64,000 nucleotides of DNA. Origin: Schistocerca nitens. Its lineage: Eukaryota; Arthropoda; Insecta; Orthoptera; Acrididae. Under the pieces are notes generated by a model that was not told where the DNA came from, searched no databases, and worked only from the letters and a program-made list of their open reading frames with translations. The position numbers and the translations under genes are program-made. Shown one piece after another: positions 43,545 through 54,149 of the stretch (position 1 is the stretch's first letter; every line of letters begins with the position of its first letter). Where the stretch lies: contig NC_064622.1 of assembly GCF_023898315.1 (NCBI RefSeq), positions 178,456,178-178,520,177 on the forward strand. Direction: 5' to 3'.

Positions 43545-44476
43545 CTGTAACAGACATAGAAATTATGTAAAAATGTGGTTGAAAATTTCGTTCTCTAAAA
43601 GGTAATCTGATTAGTACAGGATTTTGCATATTTCCCATTTAAATAATGCCGGTCAACATTTTTGGAACTATTGATATGTGAACACATGATGTGCACCTTG
43701 AAATCCCACTCAGCTCTATGCAGCAGAGTTTTGGGGACATGGTTTCCTCAGAGTACCGCCCTTATGGGCATCCTGAAGGCTCTGGTGTTTAAGCCTAAGG
43801 ATGTCCTACCAATCTGCAACAATTTTCACATTCCACTGCTTACATCAAAAGAGAATTAACTAAGTTGCTGAAACTTGGTTATCGAACACCTGTCCCTGTG
43901 AATCTCTATTATGCTTTGATGTGTCTTTAATCAACAGTTGGTATTACTGTTTTCATAGTGTTTTAGGCAGTTTCCTTGTTTCTACCATTGGCTATTCTGT
44001 CCAGCACTGAAATAAGTTTGCAAATTCAGTGCAGGATGCACTGATGCCACCAGTATCTTATCAACTATTGGTCCAGGAAATGAAAATATTTCAGCTGCTC
44101 CAAAAGCATTTACATGTTTAGATACTGTCTTGTGTTGATTTGAATCTCAAAATGAAAGTGACCAGTATCAGATATCTTTTTGGAAAAAATATGTGACTTA
44201 GCTGCTTGTGGGTGACTGGGCTTGCTTCGACAGGCCATACATTTCTACTGGACATGCCAAATGTATACATGTAACATATATTTCATTAAATAGGCTATAT
44301 TACACAACTCCTATTGCACTTGTTTTTGTAATAACAAAAGAGATTCTTTTTTGTTATAAATATATGTACTTTTTGTTGGTAAATTGGTAAATACAAGTAT
44401 ACAGTTCGATTATGAGAATAAACTGGTGTTCCAAACACCCATGCCCTCAAATGGTTCAGATAATCAATGCTCTACT
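43545..44476. other. no exon or repeat recognised
   Basis: Probably intron of the minus-strand gene ending at 43108, by position only. Confidence 0.35.
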
Positions 44477-44995
44477 GTGAGATTTTCACTCTGCAGCGAA
44501 GTGTGCGCTGATATGAAACTTCCTGGCAGGTTAAAACTGTGTGCCGGACCGAGACTCGACTCATGCCCCGTCCTCACAGCTTTACTTCTGCCAATACCTC
44601 GTCTCCTACTTTCCAAACTTCACAGAAGCTCTCCTGCAAAACTTTCACTCCTTAAAACTGTTTTAATTGGCCAGGAACTTTCATACAGCACACACTCCAC
44701 TGCAGAGTGAAAATCTCATTCTGGAAACATCCCCCAGGCTGTGGCTAAGCCATGTCTCTGCAATATCCATTCTTCCAGGAGTGCTAGTTCTGCAAGTTTC
44801 GCAGGAGAGCTTCTGTGAAGTTTGGAAAGTAGGAGACGAGGTACTGGTGGAAGTAAAGCTGTGAGGATGGGGTGTGAGTTGTGCTTGGGTAGCTCAGATG
44901 GTAGAGCACTTGCCCGCAAAAGGCAAAGGTCCTGAGTTTGAGTCTTGGTCCGGCATACAGTTTTAATCTGCCAGGAAGTTTCAATGATCTACTGT
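44477..44995. repeat. inverted composite repeat with tRNA-like head
   Basis: The left arm (44477-44645: GATTTTCACTCTGCAGCG, GAAACTTCCTGGCAGGTTAA, GTCTCCTACTTTCCAAACTT) is the inverse complement of the right arm (44795-44995), separated by about 150 bp containing a second CTGCAGAGTGAAAATC. The right arm retains a full tRNA-like segment (44884-44960); in the left arm most of it is deleted. It behaves as a foldback repeat derived from a tRNA-related sequence. Confidence 0.75.
44884..44960 (+). repeat. tRNA-like segment, not a functional tRNA
   Basis: GGGTAGCTCAGATGGTAGAG is a good A box and GAGTTTGAGTC a degraded B box (GGTTCGANTCC expected). The anticodon arm TTGCC/GGCAA is present. The acceptor strands do not pair properly, and the segment is embedded in a repeat, so I read it as a SINE-type head. 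Confidence 0.6.
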
Positions 44996-45452
44996 ATTTG
45001 TTTATTGATTGTTTTGCTGTCCATATACCAGTTTTCAGAGTGTATTAACTGTACTTCTCAAACCAGTGAAAGATAAATGCACACATTGAGATAAAGAGTA
45101 AAGATCAGAAATTATTCTTTTTTGTTAAAAAACTTAATAGTTACATATGCTAAGGAGTCATTACAAACTAAAATCTCCTATTGAATAACAGCATTTTTTC
45201 ATTAATACACACTACAGTTTCTTTCAAGATTACATAAAAAATTGTTCCTATTTTATGTTGACAATGGTCTGCAGCCTTTATATTACTTGTAATTAGCTGA
45301 AAGTTTTCTCTTCCCCATGTACTGTAATTACGTACGTTACTGTTCATTATATTATGTTTCGGACTTATTTTCACAAACATCGTTGCCTGCAGGATGTGTG
45401 TTGAATAGATGGGAAGTGTTTTATATTTCATGAAAATTTCTCTGCAAGTCGC

Positions 45453-45467
45453 CACCCCCCCCCCCCC
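45453..45467. repeat. poly-C run
   Basis: About 14 C residues within a CCCACC-rich stretch. Confidence 0.85.
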
Positions 45468-45501
45468 TGCCCACCCCCTCTCATTTACTTAGCTACCACT
45501 C

Positions 45502-45840
45502 TCACTGCTTTTTCTGAAGTCTAAAATAGCCTCTCTGTATAGGCTGCTGGTGCTCCATCTCAAAACCATACTGTAGATTTGGATTTATCAAACCGATATG
45601 AATTTGCCTCAAGGTATCATGGTCGAGGAAGACTCTTTTCAGTAAGTACGTATTTGTACAGACTTCCTTACAAATATGATCCATATGCTCTTTCCATGAC
45701 AGCCACAATAACACCCAGAAATTTGAGTTTATTTGTAGAGCTAACAAGGAACACCTCAAGTGCGAGGTTGCAAAAGGCCAATGTCGTTCACAGCACTCGA
45801 AGGCCTACACATTGCCTACTAAGAAATCACAATTTTGGCT
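45502..45840 (-). pseudogene. LINE reverse transcriptase C-terminal fragment
   Basis: Minus-strand frames give NKLKFLGV, then ICKEVCTNTYLLKRVF and IHIGLINPNLQYGFEMEH, a run typical of the post-catalytic region of CR1/jockey-type RTs. The catalytic domain and 3' tail are missing. It is a different subfamily from the adjacent 46171-47945 copy. Confidence 0.7.
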
Positions 45841-46170
45841 ACTAATGGCAACAGGAGGCGGGACTGTAGGTATCCAATGGTGAGCACAGCATGAGGCTAC
45901 AGAGTATAGTTGAACTGCTTAGTCTACGAATAACTCACAACTGTGCTACAGTGCTAGTGGTGTTGATACAAAGCAGAGCAATGCCAATGATGCACAAAAC
46001 AAACATTCCATTATATCAACAACAGTTGCCAAAGCTGGCATTTCATCAGAAAGGAACTCAAGGAATCTCTCAGAGTGAGGAAGAAGTGGCAGGTGAAATA
46101 TTAGTATTTATGAAAGATGTGTCAGTGGAATGTGTGGTGCCATATACACCTGACAATGTTCATAAGGAGT

Positions 46171-47945
46171 ACATCTACATCTACATGATTACTCTGCAAT
46201 TCACATTTAAGTGCTTGGCAGAGGGTTCATCGAACCACAATCATACTATCTCTCTACCATTCCACTCCCGAACAGCGCGCGGGAAAAACGAACTACTAAA
46301 CCTTTCTGTTCGAGCTCTGATTTCTATTATTTTATTTTGATGATCATTCTTACCTATGTAGGTTGGGCTCAACAAAATATTTTCGCATTCGGAAGAGAAA
46401 GTTGGTGACTGAAATTTCATAAATAGATCTCGCCGCGACAAAAAATGTCTTTGCTTTAATGACTTCCATCCCAACTCACGTATCATATCTGCCACACTCT
46501 CTCCTCTATTACGTGATAATACAAAAGGAGCTGCCCTTTTTTGCACCCTCTCAATGTCCTCCGTCAATCCCACCTGGTAAGGATCCCACACTGTGCAGCA
46601 ATATTCTAACACATGATGAACGAGTGTCGTGTAAGCTATCTCTTTAGTGGACTTGTTGCATCTTCCAAGTGTCCTGCCAATGAAACGCAACCTTTGGCTT
46701 GTCTTCCCCACAATATTATCTATGTGGTCTTTGCAACTGAAGTTGTTCGTAATTTTAACACCCAGGTACGTAGTTGAATTGACAGCCTTGAGAATTGTAC
46801 TATTTATCGAGTAATCGAATTCCAACGGATTTCTTTTGGAACTCATGTGGATCACCTCACACTTTTCGTTATTTAGCGTCAACTGCCACCTGCCACACCA
46901 TACAGCAATCTTTTCTAAATCGCTTTGCAACTCATACTGGTCTTCGGATGACCTTACTAGACGGTAAATTACAGCATCATCTGCGAACAACCTAAGAGAA
47001 CTGCTCAGATTGTCACCCAGGTCATTCATATAGATCAGGAACAGCAGAGGTCCCAGGACGCTTCCCTGGAGAACACCCGATATCACTTCAGTTTTACTCG
47101 ATGATTTGCCATCTATTACTACAAACTGCGACCTTCCTGACAGGATATCACGAATCCAGTCGCACAACTGAGACGATACCCCATAGGCCCGCAGCTTGAT
47201 TAGAAGTCACTTGTGAGGAATGTTTTCAAAAGCTTTCCGGAAATCTAGAAATACGGAATCAACTTGAGATCCCCTGTCGATAGCGGCCATTACTTCGTGC
47301 GAACAAAGAGCTAGCTGCGTTGCACAAGAACGATGTTTTCTGAAACCATGCTGATTACGTATCAATAGATTGTTCCCTTCGAGGTGATTCATAATGTTTG
47401 AATACAGTATATGCTCCAAAACCCTACTGCAAACCGACGTCAATGATATAGGTCTGTAGTTCGATGGATTACTCCAACTACCCTTCTTAAACACTGGTGC
47501 GACCTGCGCAATTTTCCAATCTGTAGGTACAGATCTATCGGTGAGCGAGCGGTTGTATATGATTGCTAAGTAGGGAGCTACTGTATCAGCGTAATCTGAA
47601 AGGAACCTAATCGGTATACAATCTGTACCTGAAGACTTGCCCGTATCAAGCGATTTGAGTTGCTTCGCAACCCCTAAGGTATCTACTTCTAAGAAACTCA
47701 TGCTACCAGCTGTTCATGTTTCAAATTCTGGAATACTCGTTCAATAACTCCGCTTTAGCCGCACAGTCGTCAGTAACAGTACCATCGGCACTGCGCAGTG
47801 AAGGTATTGAAGACAATACATGCTTAACAAGCAAAAGTGGTTTGAAACATGTTATCAAGCCATATAGTTCATCATCTTTGCTGGATAGGGAGCTACCAAT
47901 CCTGTCTCCAATGAAGGACAATCCTTGTCCAAGGAACGGGTACTA
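46171..47945 (-). mobile_element. 5'-truncated LINE with hexamer tail
   Basis: The minus-strand element ends at ATGTAGATGTAGATGT (46171-46184), the same tail type as at 63210-63237. It includes the sequence before RT (IPSLRSADGTVTDDCAAKAELL), the whole RT and the C-terminal region. The endonuclease is missing. Confidence 0.85.
46241..47921 (-). pseudogene. LINE reverse transcriptase, nearly open
   Basis: Two long minus-strand segments in the same frame (47701-47210 and 47206-46241) are separated only by TGA at 47207-47209. They hold SLDTGKSSGTDCIPIRFL, FKKGSWSNPSNYRPISL, motif A VDSVFLDFRKAFENIPH, GVLQGSVLGPLLFLIYMNDL, the catalytic LRLFADDAVIYR, TYLGVKIT and a C-terminus ending AVREWNGREIV. 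A small deletion near 47715 shifts the upstream part (47921-47721). With a single stop and one frameshift this is the best preserved copy of this LINE family here, but still inactive. Confidence 0.88.
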
Positions 47946-48784
47946 AATATAATTACGTACATGGAAGATCATCTGCAACTGGGGCAGCTTCTGAGGTAGC
48001 GCCACTGTGCCATGGCACCACTTGTGTGAAAAAGAGAGAGAGAAATCTATGTGAATTGCACATAAAACATTGTTTTGCCATGCCTGCTCTCATGTTAGTT
48101 TTCTGAACCTTGGAGTCAACTGCAGATTGGCACTGTCTGCCCTCACAAGCACTGTGTGAAAGGCTCGGTCATCAGTTTCTACATGCTTCTTATGGCAGAG
48201 GTGGAGTCACAGCTGCTTTGACTTAGAGCTTTGTATTCCTCCTGCCAGAGAGCAGTTAAGTGCAGAAGCTACAGAAGCATGATCTTTTACCGTATCTAAC
48301 GACCATGTTGGAAGACATTGGGGCTCAAACTTCTTGTAATCCAATGTTACAATCTTTCTGCAAATTAATGCCAATGCATTTGTAAATGCAAATTAATGCT
48401 TAATTAAATCAAATACAGAAATAATACACTTAAAGATAATTATAAATAACTACTTATAATTTGAATACAATTATGCCCTTAGATTCTGAAACTAAGAGGC
48501 ATTATTTCACAACAGCAAGGCTATTGGTACAGAAAAAAAAAAAAAAAACTAATGTATTTACCATCTATTGAGAATATATTTTCCAAACAACAGTGTAGTA
48601 TTTCTGTTTATACTCACTGTGTTCGTTTAATACAGTTCTGTATGAACACATTGTAGTTATTGTGATGTCTGGTAACTGAAACAGTATGGTTGTGTGTATA
48701 TTGTTATCTGTAAGTGAAAATTCAGTTAACTGTGAAAGTAGCAAAATGAACAAAATAAGTGAGTTATTAAAAATGCCATTTAGC
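47946..48784. other. no gene recognised
   Basis: Intergenic sequence. A short GCAAATTAATGC repeat near 48360-48400 is the only local structure. Confidence 0.4.
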
Positions 48785-50760
48785 GACAGGACCCTATATC
48801 TACCCTAGCAAACAAAAAAATTGATGCTGTACATTCAATTTGGAAATTTACCAAAAGAGCAAATGGAAGAGAACAATACAGTTTTTTTGTTTTCCTTGTG
48901 TGTTATTTTGGGGAAATGTTTAGTGGTGTACGACCAAAACATCTGACATTGGGTATATATGGTCTACAATGAAAGTACATGAAATGTCAAAGAGACACAT
49001 AAATAATGCACTTAGTCTTTCATTTCTAGGCAAAACCAATATTCAGCAAAATTAAATTCACAATATAGACAAACAATTGACAGCCACAACAAACGTGTAG
49101 AAAAGGATTTATACTTTATTTAATTGTAAACTGTATTTGGTTCTGTGGCGCTTTGCAACTGGCTCTCAGGGGCCACGATGAATCTGATGCCTTTCAAAAT
49201 AAGGGTCTTTTTTGTGAGCTAATTCAGTTCAGTGCAGAACTGAACATTTACCTTCAAGTCCATCTCTGTCGAGTATCAGTGTTCAAAGGCATTTCTAAAA
49301 CGGTTCAGAACGAACTGCTGCAATGCATGTTCGACGAAGTGTACCATGAAAGAAAATGTGAGAATTATGTTGCAATAATCGTGATTGAAGAAACACGTGT
49401 GACTTTCAAATTTTAATTGGTTATTGTTTTATGTTATTTTGTCGAGGGAGCTTTGTTAATCCAGAAAGTCAGAATGCTCACACTATATCTGAGAGAATTA
49501 TGAGTGAATCTGAATCATTAATTGATGATGACTGAGCAAAACTAGTAGACAAGTGGCAAATCGAATTGGGTTCAGAAATTAATGAAAGACAAATACCCTA
49601 ATGCAAACTACATCCATTGTTATGAGCACCAGTTCAACGTACTTATGTCTATGGCAGCCTGTGTTAATCGCAAAGGCCACATCTTTTTTGTACATCTTTC
49701 ATGTATTTCTTCTTTCTTTTCTAACTCGCCACTGAGATCAAAAGTGTTGCACGGCATTACTCAAAAAACCTTTTCCCATAATCGCAAAGGCCACATCTTT
49801 TTTGTACATCTTTCATGTATTTCTTCTTTCTTTTCTAACTCGCCACTGAGATCAAAAGTGTTGCACGGCATTACTCAAAAAACCTTTTCCCATAAGAGTG
49901 TGTCACAAGATAGAATTACCACTCGCGAGTAGTAAAACATGTTTATGAAAACAAGGAAGATCTTATTACTGCTATGGAAGTCACTGAAAAAAGTGAGAGC
50001 ACAAAATTATCTTCTACCATTGAGGAAGCTGGTTCATACAAACAAAGACTGCAAGCAAACAAATTCATTTTCTGGCTATCACATTTCTATAAGATAACGC
50101 CTCATGCAGACATACTTTTTAATCAGTTTCAGAAGAAGATAACTGAACTGACCAAAGCAAAACAAGGCATCCAGAACTTTGAAGCAGTGATGGCACGGAA
50201 TCCATCATTAACAAGTTAATTTTGAAAATGATGAAGCCACGGAATCTTAATATGTCTGGGGGGGGAAAAAAAAAAATGAGATGCTTTGGAAGTGTGCGAT
50301 GCCATCCTTTCTGTAATAAAATTGCGTTTTATGTTTACTGGACACCTCACTGTAGCCAACTTATTTGATGTAAACCAATCTGACAAATATGTCACATATT
50401 TTCCAGACAAGTACCTTGAAATTACAGACACTTATACATTTCTGGAAAAAAGAAAGTTGAAGGGTGAGCTTCAAGTCTTCTATGCTAGGCCTGAGTTGAG
50501 GGCAGTTTCTGGCACAAGTTCTGTTTCTTTTACTGATTTTAGAGAATGAGCTCCGTAATAATTTTGAGGAGACAAAGTTTTGAAACTGCTAATCACAATG
50601 TCTATCTCGACATCAGAAGCTGAGTGGTGCTTTCCAATGCTCAAGAGAATAAGACGTTTCAACAAAACACCATGAAAGAAGAATGACTTGAGTGCTTTAG
50701 GGATGCAATCCTGTAAAAAGTCATTTGTGTGTAAGACTGAATATTTCACTTCAAGAGTAA
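48785..50760 (+). pseudogene. hAT-type transposase remnant with zinc finger
   Basis: In order: a TTF-type zinc-finger region (SLFC-like FFCFPCVLFWG near 48888-48920), MKVHEMSKRHINNALSLSFLGK (about 48968-49035), CGALQLALRGHDES (49147-49188, a hallmark of ZMYM1-like hAT proteins) and VFKGISKTVQNELLQCM. Then come YPNANYIHCYEHQFNVLMSMAACVN (about 49595-49665) and, near the end, SEAEWCFPMLKRIRRF (about 50617-50663), the hAT dimerisation region. Frameshifts are numerous and a 114-bp tandem duplication interrupts the middle. A young mariner sits directly after its last recognisable codons. Confidence 0.8.
49666..49893 (+). repeat. 114-bp perfect tandem duplication inside hAT remnant
   Basis: Units 49666-49779 and 49780-49893, beginning AATCGCAAAGGCCACATCTT, appear identical and are 38 codons long, so the frame is kept. 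Confidence 0.93.
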
Positions 50761-50762
50761 TA

Positions 50763-50803
50763 CGAGGGTCGGTCAAAAAGTAATGCCTCCCATTTTTTTT
50801 CTA
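50763..50803 (+). repeat. mariner left terminal inverted repeat
   Basis: It pairs with the complement of 52060-52101. Differences are CGGTC versus CAGTC and CTCCCAT versus CTCCTAT, plus the T-run length. Confidence 0.9.
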
Positions 50804-50926
50804 CTTAAAGAAATTAAGTTAAGTGAAAAATTTGAATTTGGCGCCATTCCTCAAACCTTCTTCTGCAATCCACTGCAGTAGTAACTTTCTGTGTCAACAG
50901 GTGGCAGCACAGCAGAAGTTTGTAAG

Positions 50927-51991
50927 ATGGCCGACATCGATGTTCGTTTGAGACAGCGTTGTGTGATTGAATTCTTGAATGCAGAAGGTGAAACGCCCAT
51001 ACGCATTCATGAAAGACTGAAGAAGGTGTATGGTGTTGTGACAGTGGATGTCAGCACTGTTAGACGATGGGTTCGTCGTTGTAAGGAAGCTGAAGGGCAA
51101 ACACCGTTGACTGACGAAAAGCGGAGCGGCAGGCCGGTGAGTGCAGTGACTCCACACAACATTCAGCAAGTTGATGACATCATTCGTGGTGACCGTCGGG
51201 TGACTGCAGATGAAGTGTGTCGCATTATTTCTCTTAGTAAAGGCAGTGTGATCACGATTATTAAACAATTGGGGTACTCAAAAGTTTGTGCACGGTGGGT
51301 TCCAAGAATGTTAACCGATCAGAATAAAGAGGCAAGGAAAACAATAGCCTCCCAACACTTGCAGCGCTTCCGTTTGGAGGGAGATGAGTTTCTGAAAAAA
51401 ATTGTGACCGGGGACGAAACATGGGTGCATTTTTTTGAACCCGAATCAAAGAGGCAGTCAATGGAGTGGCGTCACACAAGCTCGCCGAGGAAGAAAAAAT
51501 TCAAAACTGTGCGATCGGCAGGGAAAGTTATGGCAACAGTTTTCTGGGATACAGAGGGTGTGATTCTGGTTGATTTTTTGGAGCAGGGATGCACAATAAA
51601 TTCTGTTCAATACGTCACAACCCTCAAAAAACTTAAAGCACGTCTTCAGCGAGTTCGCCCAACAAAATCAATGGCAGATGTTCTTCTTTTGCATGACAAT
51701 GCAAGACCACACACCAGTCGTCACACCTCTGACGAGATTGTCAAAATTGGATGGGAAGTTTTGCCTCATCCCCCATACAGCCCTGACCTGGCACCATCAG
51801 ACTTCCATCTGTTCGGGCCACTAAAAGAAGCTCATCGTGGGATTCATTTTGAAGATGAGGAGGCCGTCAAAACATCCGTGCGTCAATGGCTTAGGAAGCA
51901 GAGCTGTGATTTTTACCGTGCTGGGATACATGCCCTTGTTCAAAGATGGACCAAAACTGTAGAGATGGGCGGAGATTACATTGAAAAATGA
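50927..51991 (+). CDS. mariner transposase, 354 aa, apparently intact
   Basis: It would bind the terminal repeats and catalyse cut-and-paste transposition in the nucleus. I choose ATG 50927 (MADIDVRLRQR), which gives the family's usual length (about 345-355 aa); in-frame codons upstream lack ATG. Residues 1-110 are the paired helix-turn-helix DNA-binding region, with STVRRWVRRC near 43-52 and a GRP motif at 68-70. The linker WVPRML is at 124-129. The catalytic triad is D163 (TGDETW), D257 (LLHDNARPHT) and D292 (YSPDLAPSDFHLF), with 34 residues between the last two: the DD34D mariner signature. No stops or frameshifts. It has about 160 bp of 5' and 110 bp of 3' flank within the element. Activity is plausible but unproven. 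Confidence 0.95.
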   Translation: MADIDVRLRQRCVIEFLNAEGETPIRIHERLKKVYGVVTVDVSTVRRWVRRCKEAEGQTPLTDEKRSGRPVSAVTPHNIQQVDDIIRGDRRVTADEVCRIISLSKGSVITIIKQLGYSKVCARWVPRMLTDQNKEARKTIASQHLQRFRLEGDEFLKKIVTGDETWVHFFEPESKRQSMEWRHTSSPRKKKFKTVRSAGKVMATVFWDTEGVILVDFLEQGCTINSVQYVTTLKKLKARLQRVRPTKSMADVLLLHDNARPHTSRHTSDEIVKIGWEVLPHPPYSPDLAPSDFHLFGPLKEAHRGIHFEDEEAVKTSVRQWLRKQSCDFYRAGIHALVQRWTKTVEMGGDYIEK

Positions 51992-52059
51992 CAAAATGAT
52001 CCTCAATGTTGTGGTTTTCAACCTATGTAATTGCATTTAAATTTCCTGACAATTAAACG

Positions 52060-52101
52060 TAGAAAAAAAAATAGGAGGCATTACTTTTTGACTGACCCTC
52101 G
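52060..52101 (+). repeat. mariner right terminal inverted repeat
   Basis: Contains ATAGGAGGCATTACTTTTTG and ends CCCTCG just before TA. Confidence 0.9.
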
Positions 52102-52103
52102 TA

Positions 52104-53799
52104 GATTTGTCAACAAGAGGAAGTGACAAATAGATTTCCAATACCATTCCTACTAATTATTTTGAAGCTGTCTTCCCAAAGTCATGGAGTTGCTGCTTTT
52201 AGTGAGTACGATGCTTTTAGTTTTAAATGTTGGTAATTTGATTAATTTGCTTCCCGAAGTCCAGATTACAAGTTCAAATAATTTATGTACACTCTATTAT
52301 TTCTCATACTGGCAATCATCTTGATTGGACACTTTTCTGGCAGTCGGCTAAGAACTTAAACAAACAAGGAGTTCTGGCTGTCCAGGGTAGAAGAGCAGTG
52401 TGGGGGGACAAGCCTCACCTACCTCCCACACGGCTGGCAGCCTACGTCTGTGTTCTGTGCTCCTGGGAAGGCAGAACTGACATAATAATGGACATACGGA
52501 TCGCTGATTCTATCTGGTGTTGTGAGAGTCGAATTCGAACCCTGTGACAGAGCAAGACTGCTCTCTGCACTCATTTCAAAATAAGGAAAGGAAAACCAAC
52601 AAGCACAACTCAGAGCAAAGAGGAGTACACAAATCATTCAGTAACGGCTAGAGCACAATTGTTAGCTGAGCTGGCATTGTCGTTAGCATGGTAGTTCAGG
52701 CCCGACCTCCACCGGTATTCTTATGCAACCATACATCAAAACACCCCTAACTTACAACTGTCACGTAAAAGCGTCCGCACATACCCTTCCCTATATGTCT
52801 TGTTTGATATAATATCTTATTAAATATATGAATTATTGACAAAATTTCATAATACATTCAATACCACCAAACGAAGTTTTTTTGGCCCTGCCAATGGACT
52901 GCCTCAGTGGCTGCCACTAATAAAAAAAACTGAATAAATCCGCAGCAATGACTGTGTAGTGCATATGAAAACTATGGATTTTCAAGGGATACACTTGTTA
53001 CAAAAACTGATGTTTGCACATTTCAAGGTTGCCTGATTCAATTTACAGCATGTGCATGATAGTGACCTACTATGTTATGCACATGAAATTGGGCACAACA
53101 TAAATTACAGAGATTTCAAGGGAAGCAGTAGATAACAAAGATAAAAAAAACTTCGAACAAAGCGTTGATTTGACAATGCACAACGAACTGCAGAATAGGC
53201 CCATAAATTTGTAGATGAGATAAACAAACTTACCTCATCATTAAGTAAGGAATTTGTTTTCAACTCCAACTAATCGGGATTTGAAGAGCAAACAAATATG
53301 AAAGGAACTATGGAAATCTGAGATACCAAGAGAGCTGCATCAAGATAAACTAACATCAATGTCTCAATGCAATCATATATAATTATGCCGACCATTACTC
53401 TGGATGGTAAATTGGTTGAAAAGTTATTTATTGTGCTGCAAGAAGTTGGAGGTGCTCTGCCCCTATGATTCCTTCTTGCAACGCCAGTAGGGAATATTTA
53501 CGTCACAACAAGTAAGATGGGAAAATAGGCATAAGAGAACTACAACTATTGTGTGAGCACTACTTTTGGCTCATAGCTGGTCAAACTAATTGCTTTTGCC
53601 TGGCTCCTGCTCTGCTTATAAATATCATACTCCTTTAGCACAAACTATTCCTCCCGAAAAGCGACACTGCAATTCATACCACCTGGAACCACTGGACAAA
53701 TTCAGCCTTTGGACTTTTTTTCAATACCTACGAAACATATTATCATACTATCTGTCGTTACACCTCAAAGGATAGGCAATTTCATGCTAACAACGAAAA
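52104..53799. other. no gene recognised
   Basis: Low-similarity intergenic sequence. A slightly GC-richer patch near 52400-52620 has no recognisable motif. Confidence 0.4.
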
Positions 53800-54140
53800 C
53801 AATCAATTCCAGACACCAGTTTCTCAGAACCCCACAGGTGGGAACTAGCACTGCATGTCCTTGGCTCTCACCACCCATCTGGCCTTAATTTACATTAATT
53901 TCTTCTGTCTCAGCTTTTCTTCACTGTAACTACTATTCGCTTCACTCCATTTTAGTTTTCTACATCTTTCATTTGTTTCCCATCTATTTTTAACTGCCCT
54001 CTTCCCACCTCTGTTACTTACAATGCACTTAGCTTTCCACTCTTATTAACTTGTTGCACGATGTTTTAGTAGTAATCTCTGTCTTGCGTATTGACCTGTC
54101 TTCCACCTTTAAGCTCTCAGTTCTCATCAACCCATTACAC
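53800..54140 (+). mobile_element. Penelope-like element 3' fragment
   Basis: It begins inside the endonuclease C-terminus (CCAGACACCAGTTTCTCAGA, matching 35319) and continues through GGCCTTAATTTACATTAATT and the pyrimidine-rich 3' UTR shared with copy 4. It has no coding capacity. Confidence 0.8.
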
Positions 54141-54149
54141 CAGCATGAT

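Larger units (their letters stand above)
50763..52101 (+). mobile_element. complete mariner transposon
   Basis: The element is 1339 bp, flanked by TA at 50761-50762 and 52102-52103. Left terminus CGAGGGTCGGTCAAAAAGTA; right terminus complement CGAGGGTCAGTCAAAAAGTA. The inverted repeats extend about 40 bp with few mismatches. The transposase frame is uninterrupted. Size, ends and gene all fit an intact mariner. Confidence 0.96.

Noticed and set aside
44884-44960. tRNA gene
   Set aside because: The acceptor stem does not pair, the B box is degraded and the segment lies inside a dispersed inverted repeat.
45891-46340. 149-codon plus-strand frame
   Set aside because: Its second half runs antisense through the LINE 3' UTR and hexamer tail at 46171-46340, and the first half has no recognisable motif.
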